DNA of 64,000 nt, from contig NZ_JAFEWE010000014.1 of NCBI RefSeq assembly GCF_017355785.1, positions 1 through 64,000 of the forward strand, given 5' to 3'. This document shows, in pieces, positions 24,673 through 35,204 of the stretch. The notes under the pieces are model-generated. The model saw only the letters and a program-made list of their open reading frames with translations. It did not search any database and was not told the origin of the DNA. Origin of the DNA: Desertivirga arenae (lineage in GTDB: Bacteria; Bacteroidota; Bacteroidia; Sphingobacteriales; Sphingobacteriaceae). The stretch's first letter is position 1. Each line of letters starts with the position of its first letter. Position numbers and translations under genes: made by a program.

Positions 24673-27018
24673 ATGAAAAATCTGTTGTCTGACCCTCTTT
24701 TTCTGGCTCTCTTCAATTCTCCGGTACCTCGTATTATCATCCAGGCAGATGCTCCCCTGTTTACTATTGTTATTAGCAACGATGCTCATAAAATCGTTAC
24801 AAATCTGGTAGGGCGGGAAATTGACGGTAAGTCTGTATGGGAGATCTTTGATCCAACTGAGGCTGGAGGAGATGGTGGAAACTTGCTACGTGATGCCTTG
24901 ACAGAAGCGCAGACAACAAATAAAACGGTATTGATGCCTCCTTTCCGGTACGACATGTCTTCCCGGTACGATGAGGGGATGGAAGAAAAATGGTGGCAGT
25001 TGGAAATTATGCCTGTGGGCGGGAACAGCCCTCAACCCGAGTTCCTACTGGCTACAACACTCGATATCACGGAACAGGTGTTAAAGCAAAGGGCTATTGA
25101 AAACCGGGGCGAGAACCTGGTGAAGCTAAACACTGAATTGGAGGAAACGGTCTCAGACCGTAACAAAGAGCTTCAGGCCAGCGAATTGAAGTTCAGGAAT
25201 CTCGTGGAGCAGTCGCCCATCGCAATAACCTTACTTACGGGCTCTGATTTTATTATAGACCTGGTTAACAAAGAAATGCTAAGCATCTGGGGGAACCCGG
25301 AAGACGTGATAGGACGACCGATTATAGAGGTGCTACCAGGACTGGAAGGAACGAGTCACCTTGCCGCTTTTGATCATGTATATAAGAGTGGCCTCCCCTA
25401 TTACGGTAAGGAGATTGAAATCTTGCTTCGCCGGAATGGTGTCCTTGAAAATGGCTACTTCAATATCATTAATTATCCGGTAAAAGGTCCTGAGGGAGCT
25501 GTCGAAGGTATTATTGTGTCGGCTATTGAGGTAACAGAACTTGTACTTGCCCGCCGCCGTGTGGAAGAAAGCGAAAGGTTGTTGCATTCGCTGATCATGG
25601 CTGCCCATTATCCTTTAATGGTTTTGCAGGGTAATGAGTGGATTATTCAAATTGCCAACAAACCCTTAGCTGAATTATGGGGAATGTCCCTTGAAAATAT
25701 TATAGGCCTGCCCCTGCTACAGGTTCTGCCAGAACTTAAAGATCAGCCTTTTCCAGCATTATTAAAAAATGTGTTTGACACAGGGCTTAGCTATGGTCAG
25801 GAGGAAGAGGTTTTTTATCTGGAAACACCTGAAGGAAGACTAACAAAGTATGTTAGTTTTTATTATGATGCTTTGTTTGACGAACAAGGTAAAGTGGCAG
25901 GGATAATAGTGTCTGCTAATGACATTACTGCTCAGGTAAGTTCCAGAAAAGAACTAGAGAAGGCTTATGAGCAAGCGAATTTATCAAAGCAGGCTGCTCA
26001 GCTTGGAACTTTTGATATGGACCTTCTCGCTGGCACTATGGAATGGGACGCCAGGTGTAGGGAGCTTTTTGGTATATCACATAATAATGAGGTTAATTAT
26101 AATGTCGACTTCGTTAAGGGATTACACGAGGAGGATAGGGACAGGGTTCAGACATTAATTGATGATCTGTTTACCCGGCAGAAACCCGATGGTGATTACG
26201 ATGTTGAATACCGCACTGTAGGTGCCGAAGACGGTAAGGTAAGATGGGTGCGTGCAAAAGGCAAAGTATTTTTTGATGATACCAATACCGCTGTTCGTTT
26301 TATAGGCTCTGTATTGGATATTACCAGTCAGAAACTTGACGAGCAACGAAAGAATGATTTTATAGGGATGGTGAGTCACGAGCTGAAGACTCCCCTAACA
26401 ACACTCAAAGCGAATATTCAGTTACTCTCGAGGAAGGCAAGAACAAAGTCAGATCCTTTTTATATCTGGGCATTGGATAAGTCGGAAAAACAGGTGGATA
26501 AGATGAAGAATATGATCTACGGCTTTTTAAACCTTTCACGACTTGAATCAGGCAAACTATTCCTGGATCTTAAAGAAGTGGATCTCAACAGGCTGATCCT
26601 CGATGAGATCAACAGCTTATTATCCATTCAGGAAAGAGAAAGGATAAGGTTCCGTAACTGGGATGACATAAAGGTTAAGGCAGACCCCGATAAGATTTCT
26701 CATGTTCTTTCAAATCTGATCAGCAATGCCATTAAATACTCTCCCAAAGGAGGTAGCATTGAAGTTGAAAGTCGCACGGAAGGCGATGAGGCAATTGTGA
26801 GTGTGAAAGACGAAGGTATCGGTATTGAGAAAAAAGACCTGGACAAACTTTTCGACCGGTACTACCGGGTAAAGATGAACAGTACGGAATACATCTCTGG
26901 CTTCGGCATCGGCCTCTATCTTTCTTCCGAGATCGTTAGCAGGCACAATGGCAGAATATGGGTCGAAAGTGAGGTCGACAAAGGGTCCACTTTCTTTTTC
27001 AGCTTGCCTCTCAATTAA
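24673..27018 (+). CDS. Multi-PAS sensor histidine kinase, 781 aa
   Basis: A soluble kinase with four sensor modules: an N-terminal PAS-like domain (residues 10-150), a coiled coil (155-170), and PAS domains at about 170-295, 300-420 and 430-555, each ending in a PAC-like ITEQ/VTEL/ITAQ/ITSQ stretch. HisKA follows with phospho-acceptor His569 in MVSHELKTPLTT, then HATPase_c (NLISNAIKYSPKGG, DEGIGIE, GFGIGLYLS). No membrane segment or receiver is present. The N-terminal module is shared with the kinase at 50449-52344, so the two are paralogues. No response regulator is adjacent. The start is the ATG at 24673. Confidence 0.9.
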   Translation: MKNLLSDPLFLALFNSPVPRIIIQADAPLFTIVISNDAHKIVTNLVGREIDGKSVWEIFDPTEAGGDGGNLLRDALTEAQTTNKTVLMPPFRYDMSSRYDEGMEEKWWQLEIMPVGGNSPQPEFLLATTLDITEQVLKQRAIENRGENLVKLNTELEETVSDRNKELQASELKFRNLVEQSPIAITLLTGSDFIIDLVNKEMLSIWGNPEDVIGRPIIEVLPGLEGTSHLAAFDHVYKSGLPYYGKEIEILLRRNGVLENGYFNIINYPVKGPEGAVEGIIVSAIEVTELVLARRRVEESERLLHSLIMAAHYPLMVLQGNEWIIQIANKPLAELWGMSLENIIGLPLLQVLPELKDQPFPALLKNVFDTGLSYGQEEEVFYLETPEGRLTKYVSFYYDALFDEQGKVAGIIVSANDITAQVSSRKELEKAYEQANLSKQAAQLGTFDMDLLAGTMEWDARCRELFGISHNNEVNYNVDFVKGLHEEDRDRVQTLIDDLFTRQKPDGDYDVEYRTVGAEDGKVRWVRAKGKVFFDDTNTAVRFIGSVLDITSQKLDEQRKNDFIGMVSHELKTPLTTLKANIQLLSRKARTKSDPFYIWALDKSEKQVDKMKNMIYGFLNLSRLESGKLFLDLKEVDLNRLILDEINSLLSIQERERIRFRNWDDIKVKADPDKISHVLSNLISNAIKYSPKGGSIEVESRTEGDEAIVSVKDEGIGIEKKDLDKLFDRYYRVKMNSTEYISGFGIGLYLSSEIVSRHNGRIWVESEVDKGSTFFFSLPLN

Positions 27019-27162
27019 ATAATTTCATACAGACGCCTTTAACTTTACCTCCCTTGGCCTAAATTTATTAATCTCTTCCTGATTGTGAACTTTTAATTAA
27101 TTATTATATTAGCGCTGCTAAATTAGTAAATAGCCCTATTACATACATCTAACGCGCCTGTC

Positions 27163-28428
27163 ATGATTTTTTTCAACCATCTTCCTTACCGCGCAGCCTT
27201 GTTCGTTGCTTTTTCTATTTGTCTGCTTAGTTCTTATGTTTTCCCTCAGGCTAAAATAGACAGTAGTACCATGCAAACCTTGAGGATCGACCCGCAAACA
27301 GCCCGGGGTGCTAAAGTTTCTCAAATTTTTGATGATGTCCGTTTCATCCCTCTCGAAACTACAAAGGAGAGCCTGTTTGGAACTGTTTATACACTTCAGA
27401 TAGTAAAGAATCAGTTCGTTATATTCGATTATGATACCAAAGCTGTTCTAATCTTTGCCAGGGATGGCAAGTTTAAAGGGAAGATAGACGCCAGCAAAAT
27501 CCCTAAAGACGCGAATGATAAAACTAAGAATGAGTTCTATGGCTATAAGATCGTTGAAGAAAATAAGGATAGTGTGATCGCTATTTATTCGAATAAGTAT
27601 TTATTCTATTTCGACCTTGCAGGTAAGCAAGTTAAAAAGGAATTGAGTAAAAACAGTAGGTATTTCGAGAACTATCCTCTGGCTGATAAGGAAACTTCAG
27701 TACGGCCCGGATTCGTAAAAAAGAATGGTAAAGATAGTACCTACTATGAATTTGCCATTTTAGGGAAAAAAGATACCCTCTGCTATTTCCCTTATTCCAT
27801 CAAACGGTATGAAATGGATGAGTTTTGGGACCATTCCAAGATATATAATTATGGAGTAGAGAATGAGCTCTTCTTTATCAACATGCATGAGTATAACATC
27901 CATAGAATTACTCCTGGAAAGCTATCCCTGGCATACCGCATACTTTTTCCAGCAAACAATTCCCTCCCGAAGGATTGGTTGACAAATCCTGATTATATTA
28001 AGAAAAGAAGTGAGTACTTCCAGAATAATCAGAAGGTCTTCTATAGTCTGAACAATGTGTATCAAACCGGCGACTTTCTTTACTTCCAAATGCGAAGTTT
28101 TAGTTGGGATAGAGAAAACAAGAAGGCTCTTATTTATAACCTTAAAACAACTGAGCTGCTATCCATACAAGACCTGGAGCCCGATCCGCTTTCGCATTTC
28201 CTGCCTGTTACAGACGCATCGGCCTTCTATGATTTTGCCAACCATGGATTCTTGTTGTATAAGGATAACTATTTCTATACCAGTTATTCATCTCTTGCCA
28301 TGTTTACCTTCAAAGAACAATTGGGCGATAAGAATAAAGAGTTCTCCCCTGCTTTGCAGGAGTATTTTAAAACCCAGAATAGAAGAAGTAATCCTGTTAT
28401 CATCCAGCTAAAGCCTAAAAAACAATAA
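27163..28428 (+). CDS. Secreted 6-bladed beta-propeller protein, 421 aa
   Basis: The N-terminus has a signal-anchor-like segment (about residues 8-29). The mature part shows the Bacteroidota 6-bladed propeller signature near its start (SQIFDDVRFIPLETTKESLF), followed by repeating strands with charged turns. Members are exported and often sit beside TonB receptors, where they may bind a ligand or act as a lipoprotein partner. The TonB-type receptor gene starts 5 nt after its stop, so they form one operon. Function is otherwise unknown. Confidence 0.8.
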   Translation: MIFFNHLPYRAALFVAFSICLLSSYVFPQAKIDSSTMQTLRIDPQTARGAKVSQIFDDVRFIPLETTKESLFGTVYTLQIVKNQFVIFDYDTKAVLIFARDGKFKGKIDASKIPKDANDKTKNEFYGYKIVEENKDSVIAIYSNKYLFYFDLAGKQVKKELSKNSRYFENYPLADKETSVRPGFVKKNGKDSTYYEFAILGKKDTLCYFPYSIKRYEMDEFWDHSKIYNYGVENELFFINMHEYNIHRITPGKLSLAYRILFPANNSLPKDWLTNPDYIKKRSEYFQNNQKVFYSLNNVYQTGDFLYFQMRSFSWDRENKKALIYNLKTTELLSIQDLEPDPLSHFLPVTDASAFYDFANHGFLLYKDNYFYTSYSSLAMFTFKEQLGDKNKEFSPALQEYFKTQNRRSNPVIIQLKPKKQ

Positions 28429-28433
28429 TCACA

Positions 28434-31289
28434 ATGCGCAATTTATTTTACCTGCTGTTACTGCTAATGGTCAGTGCCAGCACCCTCCCATCCTATGCTC
28501 AACAAGCAAATCCAAATAACATTGGATCAGTTAAAGGCTTACTTCAGGATACAGTGCATAAGTACAGTGTAAAGTCGGCAACTGTGTCGTTGTACATGGC
28601 TGATAGTACGCTTATAAATTACTCCCTTAGCAATACCTATGGCGAATTCGTTTTCAAAAACCTTCCCCTGAATAATAACTATTATATTGAGGTAAGCCAC
28701 ATTTCTTACAACCTTCTAAGGAAAAGTTTTAGTACCAGCACTTCGCAACCCGCCGTTGACCTTAAGACGCTCGTTTTAAAACCCAGGGAAGTTATGCTTA
28801 AAGACGTTGTAGTAGGTGTTCCGCCAGTACAGATGAATGGCGATACGCTCGAGTTTAATGCATCGGCCTTTAAGCTCGACAGTAATGCGGTGGTAGAAGA
28901 TCTGCTCAGAAAGATTCCTAATATTACTCTTTGGGGTGACGGTTTGATCACTGTCAATGGCCGTGAGGTGAAGAGTTTGCTGGTGAACGGAAAGGAATTT
29001 TTTGGTGGGGACTTGAAAATGGCCACCCAGAACATTTCTAAAAACGCTCTTCAGAAGATCCAGGTGTACAACACGCAGAAGGATCAGAGTAATCCTTTAG
29101 ATAGCAGCCTCACCATGAACCTGAAACTAAAGAAAGCGAAAGACCGGGGGCATTTTGGGAAGATCGGGGGCGGATATGGCACTAACGAGCGGTTTGAGGG
29201 TGATGGTAGCTTAAACTTCTTCTCCTCAAAGATGCAGCTGGGCTTTATTGGAGCTACTAATAATACGAATAAAATAGCAGGGGACATACGTGCGCTTACT
29301 GCTAATAGTACCTTCAAAGGTACGGGGATTAACGTAGAGTATCAGCCCGATTTTAGAGCTACCGGAATTAACCGGACTAATACAGGTGGGGGAACCTTTA
29401 GTTATAACTTTATTGAGAAACCTACCTACCAAAATAAAAGTGAGCTGACCGCTAATTATTTTATTCAGAATAGGGATCATGATGTAATCTCTAACAGCTT
29501 GTCGGCTACCACCACCAATGAAGGGAATAGTATCTTTACCAATACTAATAGTTCAAACAATACGCTTAACACCAATCAAACATTTGACTCGAGATTCAGC
29601 CGCTCAAAGCAGAATTCCCAGCTGAATATCTCACAGCGCTTTTCTAATAATAACGGCGAGGAACGTGACTTCTCAGACAGAACCACCCAGAACCAATCGA
29701 ATGACGTTACGAGCACTAACCAAAGCGAGGGCTTGAATAATTTCGCTAATAGGAATTTGTCTCTTTAAGCAGACTATTACTATAATAATTACATGAGTTC
29801 GAAACGAAAGATCAGGAGTTTTAATGCCAGATACAACATGAATGTTTCAGATTCAGATAATGAGAGAACAAACACAACTGAATTTATATCTTACGTTAAT
29901 CCTTCTGCCAGCAGCAATTTTAACCGGAGGTACAATAATAATGGTACAACATTTAATCAAACGCTGCATATTGAACTTCCAGACCTGAAGCGATTGTTAT
30001 TTGGCGACCGCAAACTTGCGAATATAACTTTTGGTTTAAGTAATGAGGCTAACTTACTTAGCACTACTAATGATAATCGTGTTGCGGATTGGGATAATAC
30101 AAGTAAAGGCTATAGCAGCATTAACACTTATCTTACGAATGATCTTCGTACCAATACTTTCAGTGAGGCTCCAGCTATCTCTTTACAGAAAAATTATTCT
30201 AAGCAGTTGAGCAATCGATTTTACCGGAACCTTTCTTTTCATGTAGCAGCCAAACATAAATTGATCTACCAGAACAACAGATCTGATAAGAGCTTCCAAA
30301 ACATCAGCCGTAACTACAGTAACTTTATTCCGGAGGCTTCTATTCAATATTACAAAACTCAATTTGGTGAGTATGGTAATAACTTCACTATCCGATTCAC
30401 TAATGACGTCAGGATACCTAATATTGACCAGCTTGCTCCACTTACAGATAGTGCTGACGTATACAGGTTGCAGCGCGGCAACTTGAACCTGAGGGAAGCA
30501 AAGGTGAAAGATCTGAACGTTTATTTCTACCACAATGACCTTCGTTCAAAGAATACGTTGAACTACAATATCAATGCTTCAGTGAATTTCGTTAACGATT
30601 CTTTTGCAGATAGCTCTTATGTTGATGAATCAAACAGGAGGATTGTGTATGTGACCAATATTGATGGATATCAATCTGCAAACCTGGGTGGAGATATCCG
30701 GAAATCGCTGAAATTGAAACAGAATGCACTACAGATACAACTTAGTAGCTTCGTGAATTACAGTAAGAACCCGGGATATGTCAATGAGGCCTTCAACTAT
30801 TCCAATAACCTGAATTCTACCAGCAATATTTCCCTGAACTATACCTATAAGGGGAAGATAGCTTTTGAAACAAGGGAAACCTATAATTACTCTCAAAGCA
30901 AGCAGCGCGCATTACAGACTGATTATCGTGGTACTAATCTTACTTCTACTTTCAGCGGCAGCTATAACGTTACAAAAAAGTTTACCCTGAATAGTAATGT
31001 CAGTTTAAACAATAGCCGGAGCGTAAGCTTTGCAAGTGATAGAATTGTACGTAATCCTGCTGTAAACTATAATATCTGGAATGCCAGTGCTATTTATCGC
31101 TTCACGAAAGGAAACAATGCAGAGTTAAAGTTTACCGCCCTGGATCTGCTCAGGCAGAATAAGAGTATTATCAATAGTAGCAATGATCTCGGTTTCACCT
31201 TTGCAAGAAGGAATGTTCTTCAGCAATACTTTATGACCACATTCTCTTATTATCCGCGGCAATTCGGAAAGAATGGAGGTAAAAAGTAG
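28434..31289 (+). pseudogene. TonB-type outer-membrane receptor interrupted by one in-frame TAA
   Basis: The frame from 28434 to 31289 is one protein of 951 codons broken only at codon 445 by TAA (29766-29768). Both halves are in the same frame, so this is a nonsense change, not a frameshift. Order: signal peptide (MRNLFYLLLLLMVSASTLPS), carboxypeptidase-regulatory domain, plug-like region (LLRKIPNITLWGDGLITVNG, LVNGKEFFGGDLKM), then an OMP_b-brl_3 barrel crossing the stop and ending at 31289. A barrel cut at residue 444 would not assemble. Possible causes are true inactivation, readthrough or a sequencing error. It is in an operon with the propeller gene. Confidence 0.85.
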
Positions 31290-31311
31290 GTCGCGGTCGG
31301 CCTCCTTTTTT
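31288..31311 (+). terminator. Rho-independent terminator after the receptor gene
   Basis: AGGTCG (31288-31293) and CGGCCT (31298-31303) form a 6-bp stem (one G-T) with a CGGT loop, followed by CC and six T residues. It begins within the stop codon of the receptor frame. Confidence 0.75.
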
Positions 31312-31353
31312 GCTTCATGCTTTTCAAAAGACATTTTATCGGGCTAATTCCCT

Positions 31354-31361
31354 TACTTTTG
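31354..31361 (+). promoter_or_regulatory. Putative -7 element (TACTTTTG)
   Basis: An exact TAnnTTTG match ending 5 nt before the ATG at 31367, which would imply a leaderless or near-leaderless mRNA. A clear -33 TTG is not visible, so support is moderate. Confidence 0.35.
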
Positions 31362-31366
31362 CGATA

Positions 31367-31738
31367 ATGGAAATTAAACAGATACAAGCTGCTTTCCGGA
31401 ACATACTATTTTTTACGTTCCTGGGGCTTGCATTTGCTTACATTTCTAAATCGCACCAGATCGTTGAGAAGAAGGTTACCAATTACAAAAAAGGCTATTC
31501 CTCTTTTGAAGAACAATCAAAGCATCATGGAAAGTTCCTATTATGTGATGCACCCAGGCTTCATTTCAATCTGAAAGAGCAAAATGCCAAGAATTTATTT
31601 CAGGATGCTGTACTTGGTACCAAATTAATTTCCAATTTCACTCATTTTTACTTACCGGCTGCCCGGTATTTCAGAATAATTCATCTTTTCTTTTTAAAGC
31701 ATCAGCTTTTACTATACCCTTTTCATTCCTTGTGGTAG
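31367..31738 (+). CDS. Small membrane-anchored or exported hypothetical protein, 123 aa
   Basis: The N-terminal segment (RNILFFTFLGLAFAYIS) is a signal or anchor helix. The rest is basic and aromatic (FTHFYLPAARYFRIIHLFFL, ending LYPFHSLW). I recognise no family. The start is the ATG at 31367, because the longer frame overlaps the upstream terminator. It has its own promoter-like element. Confidence 0.5.
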   Translation: MEIKQIQAAFRNILFFTFLGLAFAYISKSHQIVEKKVTNYKKGYSSFEEQSKHHGKFLLCDAPRLHFNLKEQNAKNLFQDAVLGTKLISNFTHFYLPAARYFRIIHLFFLKHQLLLYPFHSLW

Positions 31739-31820
31739 ATCTTAAACTTATATAAATAATCCCTTCTCCCCTGCTTTTAAGGGGAAATTTTAAGTTTTAA
31801 TAGATCACACACATATTAGT

Positions 31821-32270
31821 ATGAATTCAATTTTATTGAATGCGGCTATCGCATTCGGGATGCTATCTGTCATTATTATACCCTTATATATTGCCTCCAG
31901 ATCAAGTCAGAGGAATAAAATCAATACTTTAAGTAAAGCTTTAACCAGTTTAGCTGAAAAAGAAAGCTTTGTTATTCTTCGCGAAAAATTTATAGGCGAC
32001 AAAGCTTTTGGCTTTACTGAAAATCAACAGGTTATAATTGTCGTTGAGCAGGGACAGGAAGTTATTTCCTATATTCTGGATAACAAATTCATTGAATCTG
32101 TTCTTGTAACTGAAAAGAATGAAGGAGGCCGCCTGGTTGAGATTAAACTAATATATCAGGAGTCAGGACGTAGACGTGATATTTCACTTTACAGGGCACA
32201 TAGAGAGGCTTCTTCCGATCTTAATGAACTCAGAAAAATATCTAATGAGATAAAGCAATTTTTAAATTAA
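31821..32270 (+). CDS. Single-pass membrane hypothetical protein, 149 aa
   Basis: An N-terminal transmembrane helix (ILLNAAIAFGMLSVIIIPLY) is followed by a cytosolic or periplasmic domain of about 115 residues with alternating strands and a final helix (LNELRKISNEIKQFLN). No family is recognised. It lies 51 nt upstream of the CPA2 antiporter on the same strand and may be co-transcribed with it; a functional link is not shown. Confidence 0.65.
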   Translation: MNSILLNAAIAFGMLSVIIIPLYIASRSSQRNKINTLSKALTSLAEKESFVILREKFIGDKAFGFTENQQVIIVVEQGQEVISYILDNKFIESVLVTEKNEGGRLVEIKLIYQESGRRRDISLYRAHREASSDLNELRKISNEIKQFLN

Positions 32271-32321
32271 TAACATTGATGCGCCTTTTAAACGAGTATT
32301 GAAAGGCGCTCTTTAAAACGA

Positions 32322-34544
32322 TTGCCTATGGTGCATTTACCTCAATTAATAGCCGACCTTGGACTCATTCTTGGTGCTGCCGCTATTACTACGCTAATTT
32401 TTAAACGAATTAAACAACCCCTTGTATTGGGGTACATTCTGGCAGGCTTTCTTGTGGGGCCGCATTTTTCTTTTATCCCAACAGTTTCTGAGGAAGAAAG
32501 TATCAGCATTTGGGCGGAGATTGGTGTAATATTTCTGCTCTTTAATCTTGGGCTCGAATTTAGTTTTAAGAAGCTTATTAAAGTGGGGGGAGCGGCATCT
32601 ATCACAGCTGTAGTGGAGGTTGTCTTTATGCTGCTTTTTGGGTTTCTAAGTGGAAAGTTTTTGGGATGGAATACTATGGACAGTATTTTTCTGGGAGGTA
32701 TCCTTTCTGTTTCGTCAACCACAATTATTATCCGGGCCTTTGATGAGTTAGGGGTAAAACATAAACAATTTGCCCGATTGGTGTTTGGAGTACTGATCGT
32801 AGAAGACCTGGTAGCTATTTTGCTTCTGGTATTGCTTACTACCCTTGCTGCAAGTCAAAACTTCGCAGGAATGGAGATGCTGGAGTCCATTCTGAAATTG
32901 GGATTTTTCCTGGTACTATGGTTCGTCTCCGGAATCTTTCTTATCCCAAGTCTGCTTAAGCGGGTTAGCCGGTTCATGACCGATGAAACGATGCTTATTC
33001 TTTCACTGGCTCTCTGTTTAGCAATGGTCATTCTTGCAACCAAAGCTGGTTTCTCTCCTGCTCTGGGTGCCTTTATTATGGGGTCTATACTAGCTGAGAC
33101 TGTTTATGCAGAAAGGATTGAACATCTTACTCTTTCAGTGAAAGACCTGTTTGCAGCAGTTTTCTTTGTTTCGGTAGGAATGTTGATCAACCCGCAGGTG
33201 CTTGTAGATTATGCCCTACCAATTCTGGTGATCACTGTGGTTACTGTAGGTGGCAAATTTCTTAGTTCTGCCCTTGGAGCTTTACTGTCAGGGCAGCCCT
33301 TGAAAACATCGGTACAAACGGGGATGAGTTTAGCTCAGATCGGAGAATTTTCTTTTATAATTGCTACCCTTGGACTTAGTTTGAAAGTTACCAGCGATTT
33401 TCTCTACCCTATAGCCGTTGCTGTTTCTGCAATTACAACTTTCACCACACCTTATTTGATTAAAGCTTCGAATTCTTTTCACGGGGCATTGGAACGAAAC
33501 ATGCCTAAAAGCTGGATTAGGCTGATCAACAACTACAGTACGAGTACACAGGGGATCACCACAACGAGCGACTGGAAGATCTTACTTAAAGCATATGGCG
33601 TTAATTTCTTCATTCAATCGGTTATCTTGATTGGAATTGTAGTTCTTGTTTCCAGGTTTGTATTCCCTTTTGCTTTGAAGCATATCGAATCGGATTTATT
33701 AGCCAAAATAGTTGTATTTGCGCTATCCATGGTTCTTATGGCTCCGTTCTTATGGAGTTTGGCGGCCAAGCGCGTTGAAAAGAGAGCCTATTCTCACTTA
33801 TGGTTAAACACGCAGTATTCACGAGGGCCTTTGGTTGCACTCGAACTTATTCGTTTAGCCCTGGCTATTACATTTGTTGCTATTTTGCTTACCAGTATTT
33901 TTGAGACTACCATTGCGGTGATCATTTTAACTATTGTAGTAGTTGCTGTTCTAAGTATTTTCTCATCCAGGTTAAACGGCTTTTACAGCAGGCTGGAAAA
34001 TCGTTTTGTTTCGAATCTAAATGCCCGGGATAATCAGATGGCCGCTCCTATTATTCCATGGGAATCGCATCTTGCTACTATGCAGGTTTCTGCAAATTCT
34101 CCCTTTAGTGGCCATACACTTGTAGAGCTGGGTATCCGAGAGAAGTATGGAGTTAACATTGCGATGATAGAGCGTGGGAAAAAAATGATTGCTACTCCGG
34201 GAAAAGATGAACGCTTATTCCCCTATGATAAACTAACGGTAATTGGAACAGATGAGGAACTGGCGGCATTGAAGCATCTCTTGGAGACAGAGGAAAACGA
34301 GGATCCTCAATACGATTACAGGGACAATATTCAGCTGCATAAGCTACAACTATCATCGCGCTCCCCTTTATGTAATAAAAGTATTCGGGAATCATCAGTA
34401 AGGGAACAAACACAAGGATTACTGGTAGCCGTTGAACGCGAAGGTAAACGGATACTGAATCCGGATAGCTCTTTTATTTTGCATGAAAAGGATCTGATCT
34501 GGATAGTGGGTAACCGCGATAAGATTAATAGTTCGTTTTACTAA
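32322..34544 (+). CDS. Monovalent cation:proton antiporter-2 (CPA2/Kef-type), 740 aa
   Basis: An inner-membrane Na+/H+ or K+/H+ exchanger or K+ efflux protein. The first about 385 residues are the Na_H_Exchanger domain with CPA2 motifs (LVLGYILAGFLVGPHF, LSVSSTTIIIRAFDELGVKH, KAGFSPALGAFIMGSILAET). A second hydrophobic block (410-560) follows, and two RCK_C/TrkA_C domains end the protein (about 575-655, FSGHTLVELGIREKYGVNIA; and 670-738, LLVAVEREGKRILNPDS). It lacks an RCK_N nucleotide-binding fold. Tandem RCK_C domains suggest gating by an ion or cyclic dinucleotide, by family knowledge. The start is the ATG at 32328 or 32322. Confidence 0.9.
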   Translation: MPMVHLPQLIADLGLILGAAAITTLIFKRIKQPLVLGYILAGFLVGPHFSFIPTVSEEESISIWAEIGVIFLLFNLGLEFSFKKLIKVGGAASITAVVEVVFMLLFGFLSGKFLGWNTMDSIFLGGILSVSSTTIIIRAFDELGVKHKQFARLVFGVLIVEDLVAILLLVLLTTLAASQNFAGMEMLESILKLGFFLVLWFVSGIFLIPSLLKRVSRFMTDETMLILSLALCLAMVILATKAGFSPALGAFIMGSILAETVYAERIEHLTLSVKDLFAAVFFVSVGMLINPQVLVDYALPILVITVVTVGGKFLSSALGALLSGQPLKTSVQTGMSLAQIGEFSFIIATLGLSLKVTSDFLYPIAVAVSAITTFTTPYLIKASNSFHGALERNMPKSWIRLINNYSTSTQGITTTSDWKILLKAYGVNFFIQSVILIGIVVLVSRFVFPFALKHIESDLLAKIVVFALSMVLMAPFLWSLAAKRVEKRAYSHLWLNTQYSRGPLVALELIRLALAITFVAILLTSIFETTIAVIILTIVVVAVLSIFSSRLNGFYSRLENRFVSNLNARDNQMAAPIIPWESHLATMQVSANSPFSGHTLVELGIREKYGVNIAMIERGKKMIATPGKDERLFPYDKLTVIGTDEELAALKHLLETEENEDPQYDYRDNIQLHKLQLSSRSPLCNKSIRESSVREQTQGLLVAVEREGKRILNPDSSFILHEKDLIWIVGNRDKINSSFY

Positions 34545-34558
34545 AGCTATTAGTATAA

Positions 34559-34586
34559 GGAGCTGGGTTAAACGTATTCCAGCTCC
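34559..34586. terminator. Hairpin between the antiporter and the small protein gene
   Basis: GGAGCTGG (34559-34566) and CCAGCTCC (34579-34586) form a perfect 8-bp stem with a 12-nt loop, 15 nt past the antiporter stop. It overlaps the stop of the convergent 50-aa gene and may serve both strands. Confidence 0.55.
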
Positions 34587-34720
34587 ATTTCATCGAATAG
34601 CCTGTCACACCCATTATCAATACAGACCACAATCTTCTCCCCTTTCTGATAGGGAAAAGCAACTATTCCAGTTTGTCCGGTGGCAATAACTCTCACCTTT
34701 GATAATACTTTAAATAACAT
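34568..34720 (-). CDS. 50-aa protein with KOW-like motif
   Basis: A short gene missed by length-based ORF calling. It starts at the ATG at 34720 and reads MLFKVLSKVRVIATGQTGIV, then AFPYQKGEKIVVCIDNGCDR, ending FDEMELEYV. The KVRVIATGQTGIVAF stretch resembles a KOW/SH3-like beta-barrel motif of the type that binds RNA or protein. The two Cys are spaced C-IDNG-C. It is convergent with the antiporter gene. Coding quality is good, but function is unknown. Confidence 0.6.
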   Translation of the reverse strand: MLFKVLSKVRVIATGQTGIVAFPYQKGEKIVVCIDNGCDRLFDEMELEYV

Positions 34721-34820
34721 AACAGCTTTTGATTAAGGGTTAAACCATGACGCAAAGTTAGAAATCAATCTTGGTAATACTAAAAATATTAGCAATATTT
34801 GTACCGTTAAATTCTTACTT

Positions 34821-35153
34821 ATGGTTCCGGATGATCTTTCTATTTTATTGATTGAGTACTTGAAACAATGGTTCAACAGGAATGAGAAAACACGCATTGT
34901 TGAACGGTACCGGGAGAAGAGCATTAGCTTTGATAAAGGCTACATTGTTATTGATGTAGAGTCGGTTAATGTGAACTATTGGAAGTATTTTCAAAAAGAA
35001 AACTTCGATAAGAATGCTGATCTGCTGGTTAAGAAACTTTGTGATGTTGTTAAAGACTGGATGGTGCTGTATAGCTTTCGGTCCTATCATTTCAAGGTGC
35101 GAATACGGAATGGCGACCGGGAGTTACAGAAACAGGGACTTTTACGGTTGTAG
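34821..35153 (+). CDS. Hypothetical protein, 110 aa
   Basis: A soluble, charged protein starting at ATG 34821. It has a helical N-terminus (DDLSILLIEYLKQWFNRNEK) and a beta-type middle (KGYIVIDVESVNVNYWKYF). No family is recognised. The composition (Trp, Tyr, Lys, Asp-rich) is protein-like, and a hairpin region follows the gene. It is divergent from the 50-aa KOW-like gene. Confidence 0.55.
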   Translation: MVPDDLSILLIEYLKQWFNRNEKTRIVERYREKSISFDKGYIVIDVESVNVNYWKYFQKENFDKNADLLVKKLCDVVKDWMVLYSFRSYHFKVRIRNGDRELQKQGLLRL

Positions 35154-35204
35154 GTATAAAAAAAGCCTACCGTATGGGACAGCAGGCTAACCTAAACCTA
35201 AAAA

